In this document: positions 13,200 through 23,740 of the stretch, piece by piece
How positions within the stretch are numbered: the first letter of the stretch is position 1
Layout: the number at the start of each line of letters is the position of its first letter
Source: Lantana camara
Lineage: Eukaryota > Streptophyta > Magnoliopsida > Lamiales > Verbenaceae
DNA: 64,000 bases
NCBI GenBank assembly: GCA_037501455.1
Contig: CM074865.1
Location: forward strand, 38,236,501-38,300,500
Reading direction: 5' to 3'
Position numbers and translations under genes: made by a program
Notes under the pieces: model-generated
Told to the model about the DNA's origin: nothing
The model's database searches: none
What the model saw: the letters and a program-made list of their open reading frames with translations, nothing else

Positions 13200-14345
13200 T
13201 GTTAGGAATAGTGCCCTAGAAAGCCGATTGTATATCCGCTTTGTGCTTTTCCTTATTGTAATCACAGGCAATCTTTGAATGAAATAACGAATTGAGGCAA
13301 CACTTCTTTATATGCTCTTGTTTGGTATGCGTTTACTTTAGCTGTGCATGTATGAGAACTCCCCTAATCCTGATGACTTTAGGACTCTACCATTTAGGTG
13401 AAATGGTTCATAAAACGAGCCCTATATCACATAAGTCATGATTAGTAAAATACTCCAAGCCGATGAGTCCTACAGCTAGTGGGAGTGTCAACCTGACTCC
13501 TCTAAGGCTTGCTTGTGGGATCACGCCCTTAAGAAGGACCACCTTGTTTCATGGAGGTGGAAAGTGTATAGTTGATACGTGCGTGATACATGAGGGTGCT
13601 TACTTTAATAAGTAAGTTCACTGAGGTGCCCCGTGTGAGAACATTCCTAAATGGGAAAGGAAGTTTCTATTTCAGGAAATGGAAACTTCCAGATTAGGAA
13701 ATATCTCACGAGTCATTGATGTGATTAATTGATCCTTAGACTTGAGGTTCCATGTTACTTTATGAGTTAACTCTGTAGTCTTTGGTATAAGCTTTAAAGG
13801 GTGTCGCCTTAGACAATTGATTCAAGGCTTATGCTGGGGCTGCACAAGTGATTCATGAAAGTGAATGAGAATCAAGAAAGGACCTACACTTGCATATGCA
13901 AGGTGATCTCTTATTGTGTAAGTCATTCATATGCCATATGGAGTCCTTGGCCAAGGCAGTAGATCAAGACATCAAGAAAAGGGTTTCTTGGATTGAGATC
14001 AAATGGATATGAAATGCACTTAGCTTTAAGACCAGATTATTAGGGTTCTGATTATTCCCTTGCCCTAGATCTTGGTTGAGAGATAGTAAGTAGGAGGATT
14101 GTATCTCACATGAATCAATGACTTAAAGGTTCTATCGAATCCGAACATTCCAATTCAGCTAGGGGTTAAACACCTGTTGCTAGACTATGGTCGTTTAATC
14201 TGTGGACTGATTAATTAATTAGTGAATTAATTAATTGGGGTCACTGCTAATTGAATTGAGAACCTAGAGGGTCACACACAACAACTTGGTTACATGAGTT
14301 GAGGCTTGAAAATGATTAAACGAGTTAATCGGGCCAAGAGGGTTC

Positions 14346-14417
14346 CACACGTGTGAAGTCACACGTGTGGCTCACGTGAGTGACACGTGTCACTGTGACA
14401 CGTGTCACACACGTGTG
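14346..14417. promoter_or_regulatory. Cluster of CACGTG-centred palindromes in the copia 1 LTR
   Basis: Six palindromes share an ACGT core but have different matching flanks: CACACGTGTG (14346 and 14360), CTCACGTGAG (14371), AGTGACACGTGTCACT (14379), TGTGACACGTGTCACA (14394) and CACACGTGTG (14408). CACGTG is the plant G-box, bound by bZIP and bHLH factors. The cluster lies about 340 bp upstream of the TATA box. The 3' LTR of copia 1 has one 14-bp unit fewer; copia 2 keeps several G-boxes in less perfect form. Confidence 0.8.
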
Positions 14418-14753
14418 TATATATATATATTATATATATATTAAATAATTAATTAGTTAATTATTTAATAGACTTTGGTTTAATTTTGAATTAAAAAGAA
14501 AGTCTAATTTTGGAGAAAATAATCTAGTTAATTAATTACGAATTAATTAATTAGATAAAAATAAGTTATTTATTTTATAATAAATAAAGTATAAAATCAT
14601 CCAAAAATAGTTTGGATATTTTTAGCTCTCTTAAAAGTTGACTTGAATTAGAATTCAAAGTCAAAGTTGGAAAATACTTGATGATCAAGTAATAGGAGAG
14701 AGGGACCAAAATCCTAGCCCATAAAGGACTAGGAATTTCGGCACTCCCCTCTC

Positions 14754-14777
14754 TATAAATAGGGGAGCTCGAGCTCC
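14754..14777 (+). promoter_or_regulatory. TATA box and start-site palindrome of the copia 1 LTR
   Basis: TATAAATA at 14754 is followed immediately by GGGGAGCTCGAGCTCC, whose GGAGCTCGAGCTCC (14764-14777) is a perfect palindrome. The copia 2 LTRs have TATATATAGG and then the same palindrome. Initiation 25-30 bp after the TATA box would fall at or just beyond it, so the exact transcript start decides whether it is transcribed. Confidence 0.65.
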
Positions 14778-15150
14778 TTATGGAGCTAATTGACAATTCT
14801 TTTGGTTCATGTGTTAAACACCTTCCTTTCTCCAAGATTAAATTAAACCCTAGGTTAAGCCTAAACACTAACTAGAGAACTAGCATCCTTACTAGTTAGA
14901 TTGTGATCAAGTTGGTGGACTTTCTCTAGAGACTTCAAGTTAGAAGTTTGAAGATTCGAGTTTTACCAAGGAGAGGGGATCAAGCCGCGGGAAGAGCGTT
15001 CTTGGGTGGCTTGAAACGCTTCAAGAAAGAATAAAAGAAAAGTAAGTTTTCTATCTTTACGAATTTGGTTACACGATTGCGAGTTCAAGGTCCTTTTGTT
15101 GGAAAAAATTTTTAAATTCCACTGCTTTCTGATTCGTGTTTTCCAACAAG

Positions 15151-15163
15151 TGGTATCAGAGCC
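15151..15163 (+). other. Primer binding site of copia 1
   Basis: TGGTATCAGAGCC, two bases after the LTR, complementary to the 3' end of initiator Met-tRNA as in most plant copia elements. Confidence 0.95.
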
Positions 15164-15441
15164 ACCTCGTTAATCGTGTTTCTGATTCGTCTCAATTATT
15201 CTGAATTTGGTAGAAATTCTTAGGCTTAGATGCGAATTAGGTATTCATGAGTTCTTTTAGAAAGCCTGAAATACGAAACTGTAATTTTTCTTGAATTTCT
15301 GAAACTGTTTTCTTAAATTGTGTTTTTGAAAAACCGTTTTGATAGAAATTAATTTAAATCGTGTTTTTGAATTTGGATTGTTTTGGTTTTTGAACTAAAA
15401 AAAAAAAATACGAAACACGAAATCGTGTTACGAAAACGCGA

Positions 15442-15627
15442 GCCTGGACGTGCTAAGGCGTAGCACGCCAGGCCCGCGCGACCGCCCGCCCAGCAGTCCC
15501 GCAACCGCGCGGGACTGCCCGCCACTGCCGCCCGCCAGCGCCTAGGCCCCCGCCTAGGCGCGCCCGCCTGCCTGTCCCGCAACCGCGCGGGACAGCCGCC
15601 CGCACGCTCCCGCAACCGCGCGGGAGC
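15442..15627 (+). repeat. GC-rich hairpin tract in the copia 1 leader, conserved loops on different stems
   Basis: Three hairpins share loop AACCGC: arms CAGTCCCGC/GCGGGACTG (15494-15517), CTGTCCCGC/GCGGGACAG (15572-15595) and GCTCCCGC/GCGGGAGC (15606-15627). A perfect 10-bp stem GCGCCTAGGC/GCCTAGGCGC surrounds CCCC (15538-15561). A fifth has stem CGTGCTA/TAGCACG around loop AGGCG, extended by GCCTGG/CCAGGC (15442-15473). Confidence 0.9.
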
Positions 15628-16032
15628 ACCCGCCCGGCATCGCCCGCACGCGAGCAGCAGCAAGCTGCGCGCGTTGCGCTAGGCGCACGCCTGGCGCGCG
15701 ACGCTGCGCGGCGAGCCTGTACTCGTTCCGGGCGGTTCCGGGCACGGTTTTGGCGTTTTCGTGTTTTCGTGTTTTCGGTTCTTGAAATCCCGATTTAATT
15801 TTTTCTAAAAAATTTTATTTATTAAATTTGAATTATTTTTGAAATAATTGTTTAAATTGGGATTTTGAAAATTTGAGCGATTTAAAATTTGAAAAATTAC
15901 AATCTTTATTTTCTGAAAATATTGAAAGAATAAAATTATTAATTTTCAGAAATTAATTGGAATTTTATTAGTTTATTGTTTTTCGGGTTTTATTGAAAAG
16001 ACTCTTGAACAAGAATTGCATCTAAGTCGTGT

Positions 16033-16212
16033 TTTAAGCTATTAGAGCTTAAAGCGAGAATTTTAATTTATTGGTTAAATTTAAATTCTTGCAAAAGCAT
16101 GTTAGGTGATCATGGGTTTATATCTATGTATGGTTTTAATTTATGCACATGGATGGTTTAAATTGGGGTTGGAGCCCTATAGTTGCGTTTTTCAATTGAG
16201 GTTGGAGCCTCA
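16033..16212 (+). repeat. Further leader hairpins: TTTAAGCT stem and two TTGGAG loops
   Basis: TTTAAGCT/AGCTTAAA around ATTAG (16033-16053) is a perfect 8-bp stem. Two later hairpins share loop TTGGAG: arms TGGGG/CCCTA (16164-16179, one G-U pair) and TGAGG/CCTCA (16197-16212). All three are present unchanged in copia 2 (near 38308-38328 and 38430-38490). Confidence 0.75.
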
Positions 16213-16900
16213 CTTATGTGCGTACTGTTATGTGATTTATTATGTGGCTTTCCATATTACTGTTTTTGAGGCCGGGGTATGGCCCGTGTAATTGTCTAAG
16301 GCCAATATGAAGATTGAGCCTTATTACTTTATGTCTTTTTCTTTTTATTGTAATTTGAGAGTAGAGATAGGTGGTGAGGTTTTATTTTCATTTTGGAGAC
16401 AATGCACCCATGGAGTAAGATGGACCACATTCAAGTAACAAGGAGGCCATAAGTGAAGACCCCTCAAAATGTTAGGGAGGGGAATCTCAATTGTTAAATG
16501 TAATAGAGATAGGGCTCGTATTTTGTTACTGCTTTCCCTTATGTGATTTAAACTGTTTATGTGGCATGTATGTTAGAACTTGTGATTGTGGAGTGGCTCC
16601 CACATATCACGCATAAGATAGGTAGAACCCATGATCATTACATGTTAGTATCATGCTAGGACATGTTATCTGTTTATGTGCTTGTTTGATATGCATTTAA
16701 GTGTACTTGCATTAATCAAGACTAATAAAATTGGATAACATATATGTTGGTGAGGTCGAACCGGACAACTCTCCGGTTGATTCGAAAATTCCCATTAAAT
16801 ATTAAGCTAATTTCGAACAAATAGGTGTTTAATTCGAGATGCAAATTTTGAATTAAATTCCTAGCATTCCATCAATAGGTTTTAAGTTTAGTAAGTAAAG

Positions 16901-17236
16901 CTAGTTATTGTCCGCGAGTCGTGGGATAGCTAGTGGAGCTTATTAGTTCTTAGTTAACTAATTAATCATTTTAAATGGTCAATATTTCGTGGTCAATTTT
17001 AGCAAGGGCGATGTCCGCGAGTCGTGGGTCGTTCGAACTAAGTTTTGGTCATGATCTTATGATTGATGGGTCTAGCTTAACGCCTAAGTAAATATGGATG
17101 TCGCACGAGTCGTGGGTCCATATTGAAAGATAGGTGATGCAAAAACAATTACTAAGAGTTCTAAAGGTGTTAGAATTGGTTAGTTGTACCTACCTAGGGT
17201 TCTTACTTAGAATGTCCGCGAGTCGTGGGTTCGAGG
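16901..17236 (+). repeat. Four hairpins presenting the same 17-nt loop, upstream of copia 1 gag
   Basis: The loop TGTCCGCGAGTCGTGGG (third copy TGTCGCACGAGTCGTGGG) occurs at 16909, 17012, 17099 and 17213. Each copy is enclosed by its own complementary arms: CTAGTTAT/ATAGCTAG, GGGCGA/TCGTTC (two G-U pairs), AATATGGA/TCCATATT (perfect) and CTTAGAA/TTCGAGG (one mismatch). Sequence outside loop and arms is unrelated between copies. The same four occur in copia 2 at 39177-39209, 39282-39310, 39367-39400 and 39482-39512. Role unknown; RNA packaging, dimerisation or translation control are possibilities only. Confidence 0.85.
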
Positions 17237-17435
17237 TAAAATGCCTAGGATCTTAGTACCCATTGGGAAACGTGTTCCTCTTAGATCTTTGGGAATTATA
17301 GATCTTTGAAAAATAGTGGGAGCTACATTAGATTAAAGACCTTATCTTTTGTATATCGTTATAATTCAGCATGCTCACTAGTTCTCTGTTTTACCATTTA
17401 GGTCGTAGATTCTGTGATTCTCTACGTGTTTTGAA

Positions 17436-20368
17436 ATGGCAACCAAAAACCCTCTTGTATCGATCCTCGAGTCAAACAAGTTGACTGGTCCCAATTATTC
17501 TGATTGGCTGAGGAATCTAAAAATCATTTTAGATTCTGAGAAGAGAACTTATGTTCTCTTCGAAGGGGAGCCCAGTCCCGAAGGGGAGGCTCCCATTCGG
17601 GCTGAGCGGGACGCGATTCAGAAGTGGAAGGATGATAATCTCCAAGCCCGTTGCCTTATGTTGGCTAACATGTCTCCGGACTTGCAAAGGCAACATGAGG
17701 CCATGGAATTTGCTTGGGAGATTTACGACCACTTAGAGCAACTTTACCGCCCTCATGAACGTGTTACAAGGTATAACACTTCAAAGGAATTGTTCCACTT
17801 GAGAATGAGGGAAGGTTCAAGTGTCCATGAATATGGACTCAAGTTTCATGCCCTTACTGAGAAACTTGCTTCCATGGACATGACACTGAAAGATGAACTT
17901 TCAGTGGATTTGTTGCTAGCTTCTCTCCCACCATCATTCAACCCATTTGTCCTTAACTTCAACATGAATCATGCTGGTGCTACTGTAGCTGAGCTGATTA
18001 GTCAGCTTGTGACTGCTGAAAGCACGATCAAGAAGGACAATAAGGTTTTGATGGTGAATGCTCCATCTTCCTCTTCTGGGCCTTCTAAAGGTAAGGGTAA
18101 GAAAGCCCAAAAGAAGAAGAAGAAACCCCTTAGGCCCACTGGTGGCATTTCGAAGGGGAAGGCCCAAAAGAAGAAGCGTGATCAGAAAGAGGATGTTTGC
18201 TTCCATTGTGGCAAAGCGGGACATTGGAGGAGAAACTGCCCAGAGTACAAGGCTACTCTAAAGAAAGGTATCTTTCTCGTTGAAGTAAATCTTTCTATTA
18301 ATTCTAGTTCTTGGGTACTTGATACCGGTTGTGGGACTCATATCTGTAATGATGTACAGATGCTAAGTGAAGTCCAACAACTCAAAGAAGGAGAATGTGT
18401 CTTGAAGATCGGCGATGGCTCAAACGTTGAAGCTCGAGCTTTAGGCACAATTAGATTAGATTTAGGTAGTTTTGAGTTAGTATTAAATAAAGTCCTTTAT
18501 GTACCGAGCATTATTCGTAATATAATTTCAGTTCCAATATTGGATTGTGAAGGTTATGAAACTTATATTAAGAATGGTAAATATTTTATCAAACGGAACA
18601 ACTCTTCCGTTCACATCGGTACTCTAAGTAATGGACTTTACCTAACTCAAAATTTCAATATTCAACGAGAAACAAAGCGTAAGAGAGATGACAAAGTTTC
18701 AGCTCCCTTATGGCACGCTAGATTAGGACACATTTCCAAGAACAGAATTAGCAAGATAAACACTTTAGGATCATTCTCTGAAAATGATCTCAAAGAGTTG
18801 ACCTCTTGCGAATCCTGTCTCAAAGGAAAGATGTCCAAAGTTCCTTTTAAAGGAACTGTGGAACGTGCCACTGAGGTTTTGGATTTGATCCATACTGATG
18901 TTTGTGGACCGCTTAGTGTAAGCACTAGAAACAATCATCAGTACTTCATAACCTTTACTGATGACTTTAGTCGGTATGGTTATGTATACTTAATGAAGTA
19001 CAAATCTGAAGCTTTTGAGAAATTCTTAGAATTTCAAAAGGAGGTTGAGAACCAAACTGGTCACAAGCTCAAAGCACTTCGATCTGATCAAGGAGGCGAA
19101 TATCTTAATGAAGAATTCCTTAATCATCTCAAAGATAATGGGATTATCTCTCAATGGACTCCTCCGGGAACTCCTCAGCTTAATGGAGTTTCTGAGAGAA
19201 GGAATCGAACCCTACTTGATATGGTTCGTTCCATGATGAGTTTCACTGACTTACCACCTTCTTTCTGGGGTTATGCCCTAGAAAGTGCAGCAAAGATTTT
19301 GAATCTTGTTCCCTCTAAGTCAGTCCCTAAGACGCCCTATGAAATGTGGCATGGTAAAATCCCTAGTTATTCTTACTTAAGAGTTTGGGGTTGTCCTGCT
19401 TACGTGAAGAGGACAGTAGGAGATAAGTTAGAATCTCGTTCTAACTTATGCTACTTTGTAGGTTATCCTAAGGAATCCATAGGATACTACTTCTATGATC
19501 AATCTGAGCAAAAGGTGTTTGTTTCAAGAAATGCTACTTTTCTGGAGGAACCGTTCCTTAAAGAAAAGAAAGGCAAGATCATAGAATTAGAAGAAGTACA
19601 AAGTGACCCCACACCACCCACTGAAGAAACGTCCCACTCTGATCAACCACAACCAATCACGAATTTCGATACACATGAAAATCCTCCTCTAAGGCGTTCT
19701 GAACGCACTCCTAGACAACCGGAGAGATGGTATGGATTCTTCCATGAAATCTAAAGGATAATGATCCTTCAACATATGAGGAGGCACTTTCAGATTCTGA
19801 CTCTGAACAGTGGATAGAAGCCATGAAATCCGAAATGGATTCCATGAACTCCAACCAAGTTTGGACCTTGGTAGATTTGCCTGATGGGGTCAAACCCATA
19901 GGTTGCAAATGGATCTTTAAGAGAAAGCTTGGAGTTGATGGAAGCATTGCAGCCTACAAAGCAAGACTGGTTACAAAAGGATTCACTCAAAGACCCGGCG
20001 TGGACTTTGACGAAACCTTTTCACCAGCTGCAATGCAAAAGTCCATTCGAATCATGCTTGCCATTGCTGCATATTATGACTATCAGATATGGCAAATGGA
20101 TGTGAAAACTGCCTTTCTCAATGGTGACATTGACAAAGACATTTATATGGAGCAACCCATAGGTTTCACATTCAGTGGGAGTGAGCAAAAGGTTTGCAAA
20201 CTCCAAAGATCAATCTATGGATTGAAACAGGCTTCTAGGAATTGGAACATTCGATTTGATGAATCGGTCAAAGCTTTTGTCTTCATCCAAATTTCGAATG
20301 AATCATGTGTGTATAGAAAGGAATTGGAGACCTCAGTGCAATTCTTAGTACTTTATGTTGATGACATC
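17436..20368 (+). pseudogene. Copia 1 gag-pol, gag through first half of RT
   Basis: Starts at ATG 17436 (MATKNPLVSILESNKLTGP). Domains: copia gag, about residues 1-220; zinc knuckle CFHCGKAGHWRRNC, about 254-267; protease with LDTGCGTHIC, about 295; GAG-pre-integrase PLWHARLGH...CESCLKGK, about 425-465; integrase with catalytic D in HTDVCGP, D in LRSDQGGEY and E in GVSERRN, about 485-590. A stop at 19752 follows the loss of one A in a short A-run near 19749; RT continues in another frame (CKWIFKRK, ARLVTKGFTQ, MDVKTAFLNG) and ends at YVDDI, exactly where gypsy B is inserted. The rest of RT and RNase H is at 31796-32775. The clade within Ty1/copia is not assigned. Confidence 0.93.
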
Positions 20369-23300
20369 TGTAGCGCCCCTTAACACTACAACCCCGCACC
20401 GTAGTACTCCCCGAGTGGATGTGAGACCTAGCACTCGAGAAATACTCCGGCGAACGGACAAGACTATGCAATACCAGAGTATGAAATTTAAAGGCAACGG
20501 AAAATAAACTTGAGCAAATAAAAGGGGACAATACATAACAAAGCACATATTATTAAGTTGGATAAGTGTTTACAGCAAAAGTTCTGACTTTAGAGAAGAG
20601 TGCTTATTGTAAGATGTACATGCACTCGTGATTACTCTAATTGATTGGAATGTGACACCTTAAAGCTTCAAGATACCTCTAAGGCGTCGCTGCATAGATT
20701 CCTGAAATCATGAATGGAAAGAGTAGGAGGGTTAGTCAAAATGACTAAGTGACGGGGGTTGAGGGTTATGATTGTAAGTAAGATTTTTGAAGTGTTTTGA
20801 CCAAGAAAGTCTTGGGTTGAAATGTATATACTATATAGTAACAAATAAATATATGACAATAATATCCGGTTCATATTGTTTTGAAACAATAGGAGTAGGG
20901 GGAATATAGGCTATACTTTAGAAAATCTATGAACCGTTTTGAAAATGATTTTGATGCCCGCAAGCTGGGCGTCTCCAACCTTAACTCCTTAAAACCAAGA
21001 ATATTCGTAACGACATTGATCAAGATGTCGTTACTCAGTAAAAAGAAATACAACAATACAATACCATCCTTCTTCCTCCAGTGTCACCTCAGGGAGCTAC
21101 CCCTAGTGACGATATACATGAATTTGGGAGGGACGTACCTTTTCCCGTCACTTGGTGTGGAATAACTAACCTCCAGTTAGACCACCACCAAGATCTAGTT
21201 GGCGGCTGGTATAATAGTAGACCTCGGCCCGTGCCTCCCGGACTACTACTTCTACCAAGACCACCGGGCCCATAGGAAAAACAATAACTTTGCTTGCAAG
21301 ACGAGAATATTTACCCGTAAGAAAGTACTAAGTACTTTTCGGGTAAATGTATGTTTTCAATAATTAACAAGAATTATTTTCCCATAAAGGGAAGAATAAC
21401 TTGAAAGGAAATTCAAGAAAATAAAGTAAAGTATTTTATCATGATTTCAGTTGAAAAGATTTAAACCCTCACCGGTACCGAGATTTAAGTGGAACTGTGA
21501 GGATTCCACTCTTCGATCCTAGATTCGCCTGAAAGTAATAACTACTACTGGCTTAGAACTAGGTTCTTAGTTCCTAACTAACTAATTACACACAATAGTA
21601 CAATGAAATAATTAGAGAGGATACACGTTATGTAATGCGTTAAAGATTTCCCGGTAAACCCTAAATTTACCCGTTTAAGGGAATTTGTTTAACAAATTAG
21701 GGTTTATGGGATCTTTAACTAAGTAAATATTTATCAACCATACTATAATTCTAATTGTAAGGTTTGAAATGAAATTCAAGGTTAAATTTGACAATGTAGG
21801 TTATCTTTTGAAAAATATTACATAGTTTATTGATTTTTGGAAAAAATTTAGGAAAAATATTTCTTTAAAAATTCCAAAACTTATTTTATGATTATTTTTG
21901 TAATAATTTCGAAATTATAAGTATTTTGGTTGACCAAAAAGTCAAAATTACTATTAAAAACATTTACTATTCAATTTCATGTGAATTAAACACTTTATAA
22001 CACAAAATCAAATTCACACACACACACACACACATTGATCACGACATACACATGCACACACACATATTCAAGAACATTATGAACATGTTCTTGAACTTAT
22101 TTGAATATTCAAAGAGGGTGTGTAACATGTTCTATCATATTCATATTCATAACATAAGATTGAAGTATAATATAGCAAAATATATGAACTTTCTATGAAA
22201 AATAATTCTAAATAAATTATTCTTGGCATGAATTTAATCAAACAAGATCATAAGCATTTAAATACATATTCACATTATATCATATCATAATTCATGCATA
22301 TAATTAAATAAAATTCCATAATGTGCTCACATTATATTTAAACTATCAACTATGCCCATATTTCATAAAATAAATTCCTAAAGCATAATTTAATTAATCC
22401 TAGGCATGCTACTATTATTTCTATACTAAGAAAATTATATAAAACATGAAATAATAGAAGAAAACATACCTTGTAGAGAGAGAGAGGGTTGTGGCGTGAG
22501 AATGGGGGGAGGGAGAGAGTGATTTTTGTGTGTTGAATGTGAGGTATAAATGAGGCTTAAGGGGGGTATTTATAGGTAGTCATGAAGGGTTTCTAAGCAA
22601 TAAATGAGAGTTTAAGGGAGATGTGGTTGCCTAAGGTTTCAACAAATGCTTGGTAATTAAATTGAAGATGTGGTTTAATTATAATTTGAACAAATGCTAG
22701 GTTATTAACTAAGAAATGTGGAGAAATTATGCTCATTTGTTTAATTCTTCTAGAAGAGCATGAGGTCATGGATGATGTCATTTGGAATAAAAATAAATGT
22801 AAAAATAATATAAAATTTATTCAAGAGTCGAGAGGTAAAATTTTGATGTAGTGAATTAATGGAAGAATGAGTGAAAAATGAGCTTCGTTTTAGTTATAAA
22901 CATAAAATATTTGGAGTTTTTGTTTATAAATTATGAACATTAAAGATGATGAAAATCATAGGAAAAATTATATAAACGAAGCCATGATAAAGTTTAAAGT
23001 TTGGAAAAATCCCTATATTGTAGAGAAAAATTCAAGGATCGTTTTAAGTATAATTTCGACTATTGAATAAAAGCTAATTATTTTAAAATAAAACGATGAT
23101 TTTTAAATAGGAAAATATTAATAAATATGCTATAGGTGAAATCGAGTTTTTAGTAAATGCATGAAAATTCATGAAATAATTTGAGGGTCGTTTTGGTTAT
23201 AATTTTGAATATCAAAAGGTAGATGAATAAGGTTTTATTGATGATCGAATCATAAGCTAGGGGTTTTCGCCGGTTTTTGATACTACGGGAGTTAGGATGG

Positions 23301-23712
23301 GAATTATGGTGTAAGGAGAGTATCACGATCCTCGAAATAATGTGAGGATTATTTTGGTTAAAATATTGGGTAGTGAAAGTGTTTCGGGAGATGTAGGAAT
23401 ATTTTTGGGCTGTAGGGGTATTTTCGTAATTTCCAACCTAAAACTGTAGGAATGGGTTTTGAAGCATATGAAGGGTTTTTAGGTTCTAGAAAGGAATGAT
23501 TACTAGAATTCTAGGATTTTATGAGAAGAGTTTCAAGGCATGGGTTAAAAGAATTAAATCTATGAACATTTAGTAAAATGTAACACATAAAAACACATAA
23601 GTCACATAAAATGCAATGCATGAAGTGAGTTAATAGGGATCGAGGTTATAAACGCTTCCTGAGTTGCCCTTTACTTACCTTTCTCAACTTGGCCCTGAGT
23701 AGGGCTGTTACA
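20369..23712 (-). repeat. 3' LTR of gypsy B (3,344 bp)
   Basis: Near-identical to 28456-31795. On the plus strand it starts TGTAGCGCCCC and ends GGGCTGTTACA. Contains a CA microsatellite near 22015-22035 that differs in length between the two LTRs, a GA-rich tract near 22480-22520, and two long inverted repeats. Confidence 0.96.
21309..21719. repeat. Two long quasi-palindromes in the gypsy B LTR, one with telo-box arms
   Basis: First: arms ATTTACCCG/CGGGTAAAT (21309-21317, 21340-21348), enclosing AAAGTACT/AGTACTTT. Second: outer arms GTTAAAGAT/ATCTTTAAC (21639-21647, 21711-21719) and inner arms TAAACCCTAA/TTAGGGTTTA, a telo-box facing its complement. Both recur in the other LTR (about 29396-29435 and 29727-29806). 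Confidence 0.85.
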
Positions 23713-23726
23713 ATCTTCCCCCCTTT
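23713..23726 (-). other. Polypurine tract of gypsy B
   Basis: On the minus strand AAAGGGGGGAAGAT abuts TGTAACAG of the 3' LTR: the plus-strand DNA primer. Confidence 0.9.
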
Positions 23727-23740
23727 AAAAGAATCTGTCC

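Larger units (their letters stand above)
13200..15148 (+). repeat. 5' LTR of copia 1 (1,949 bp)
   Basis: Runs from TGTTAGGAATAG to TTTTCCAACA and is followed by a primer site. It includes a G-box palindrome cluster, a TATA box with an adjacent palindrome, and an A-rich segment near 15020-15040. It matches the 3' LTR pieces at 32792-33330 and 55315-56710, apart from scattered substitutions and one lost 14-bp palindrome unit in the 3' copy. Confidence 0.97.
15164..17435 (+). other. 2.3-kb untranslated leader of copia 1
   Basis: No conserved protein between the primer site and the gag ATG. It holds a GC-rich hairpin tract (about 15430-15760), an AT-rich stretch, then a segment from about 16020 onward that is nearly identical in copia 2 (from about 38295). 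The conserved part contains several hairpin families listed separately. The AT-rich segment 15780-16010 shows nothing else. Confidence 0.85.

Noticed and set aside
15349..15745. Antisense open frames in the copia 1 leader
   Set aside because: Same GC-rich composition effect; not shared in sequence with copia 2.
17213..17236. tRNA-like T-arm (GGGTTCGAGG) after the fourth leader hairpin
   Set aside because: No acceptor, D or anticodon arms can be drawn; the similarity is confined to a few bases.
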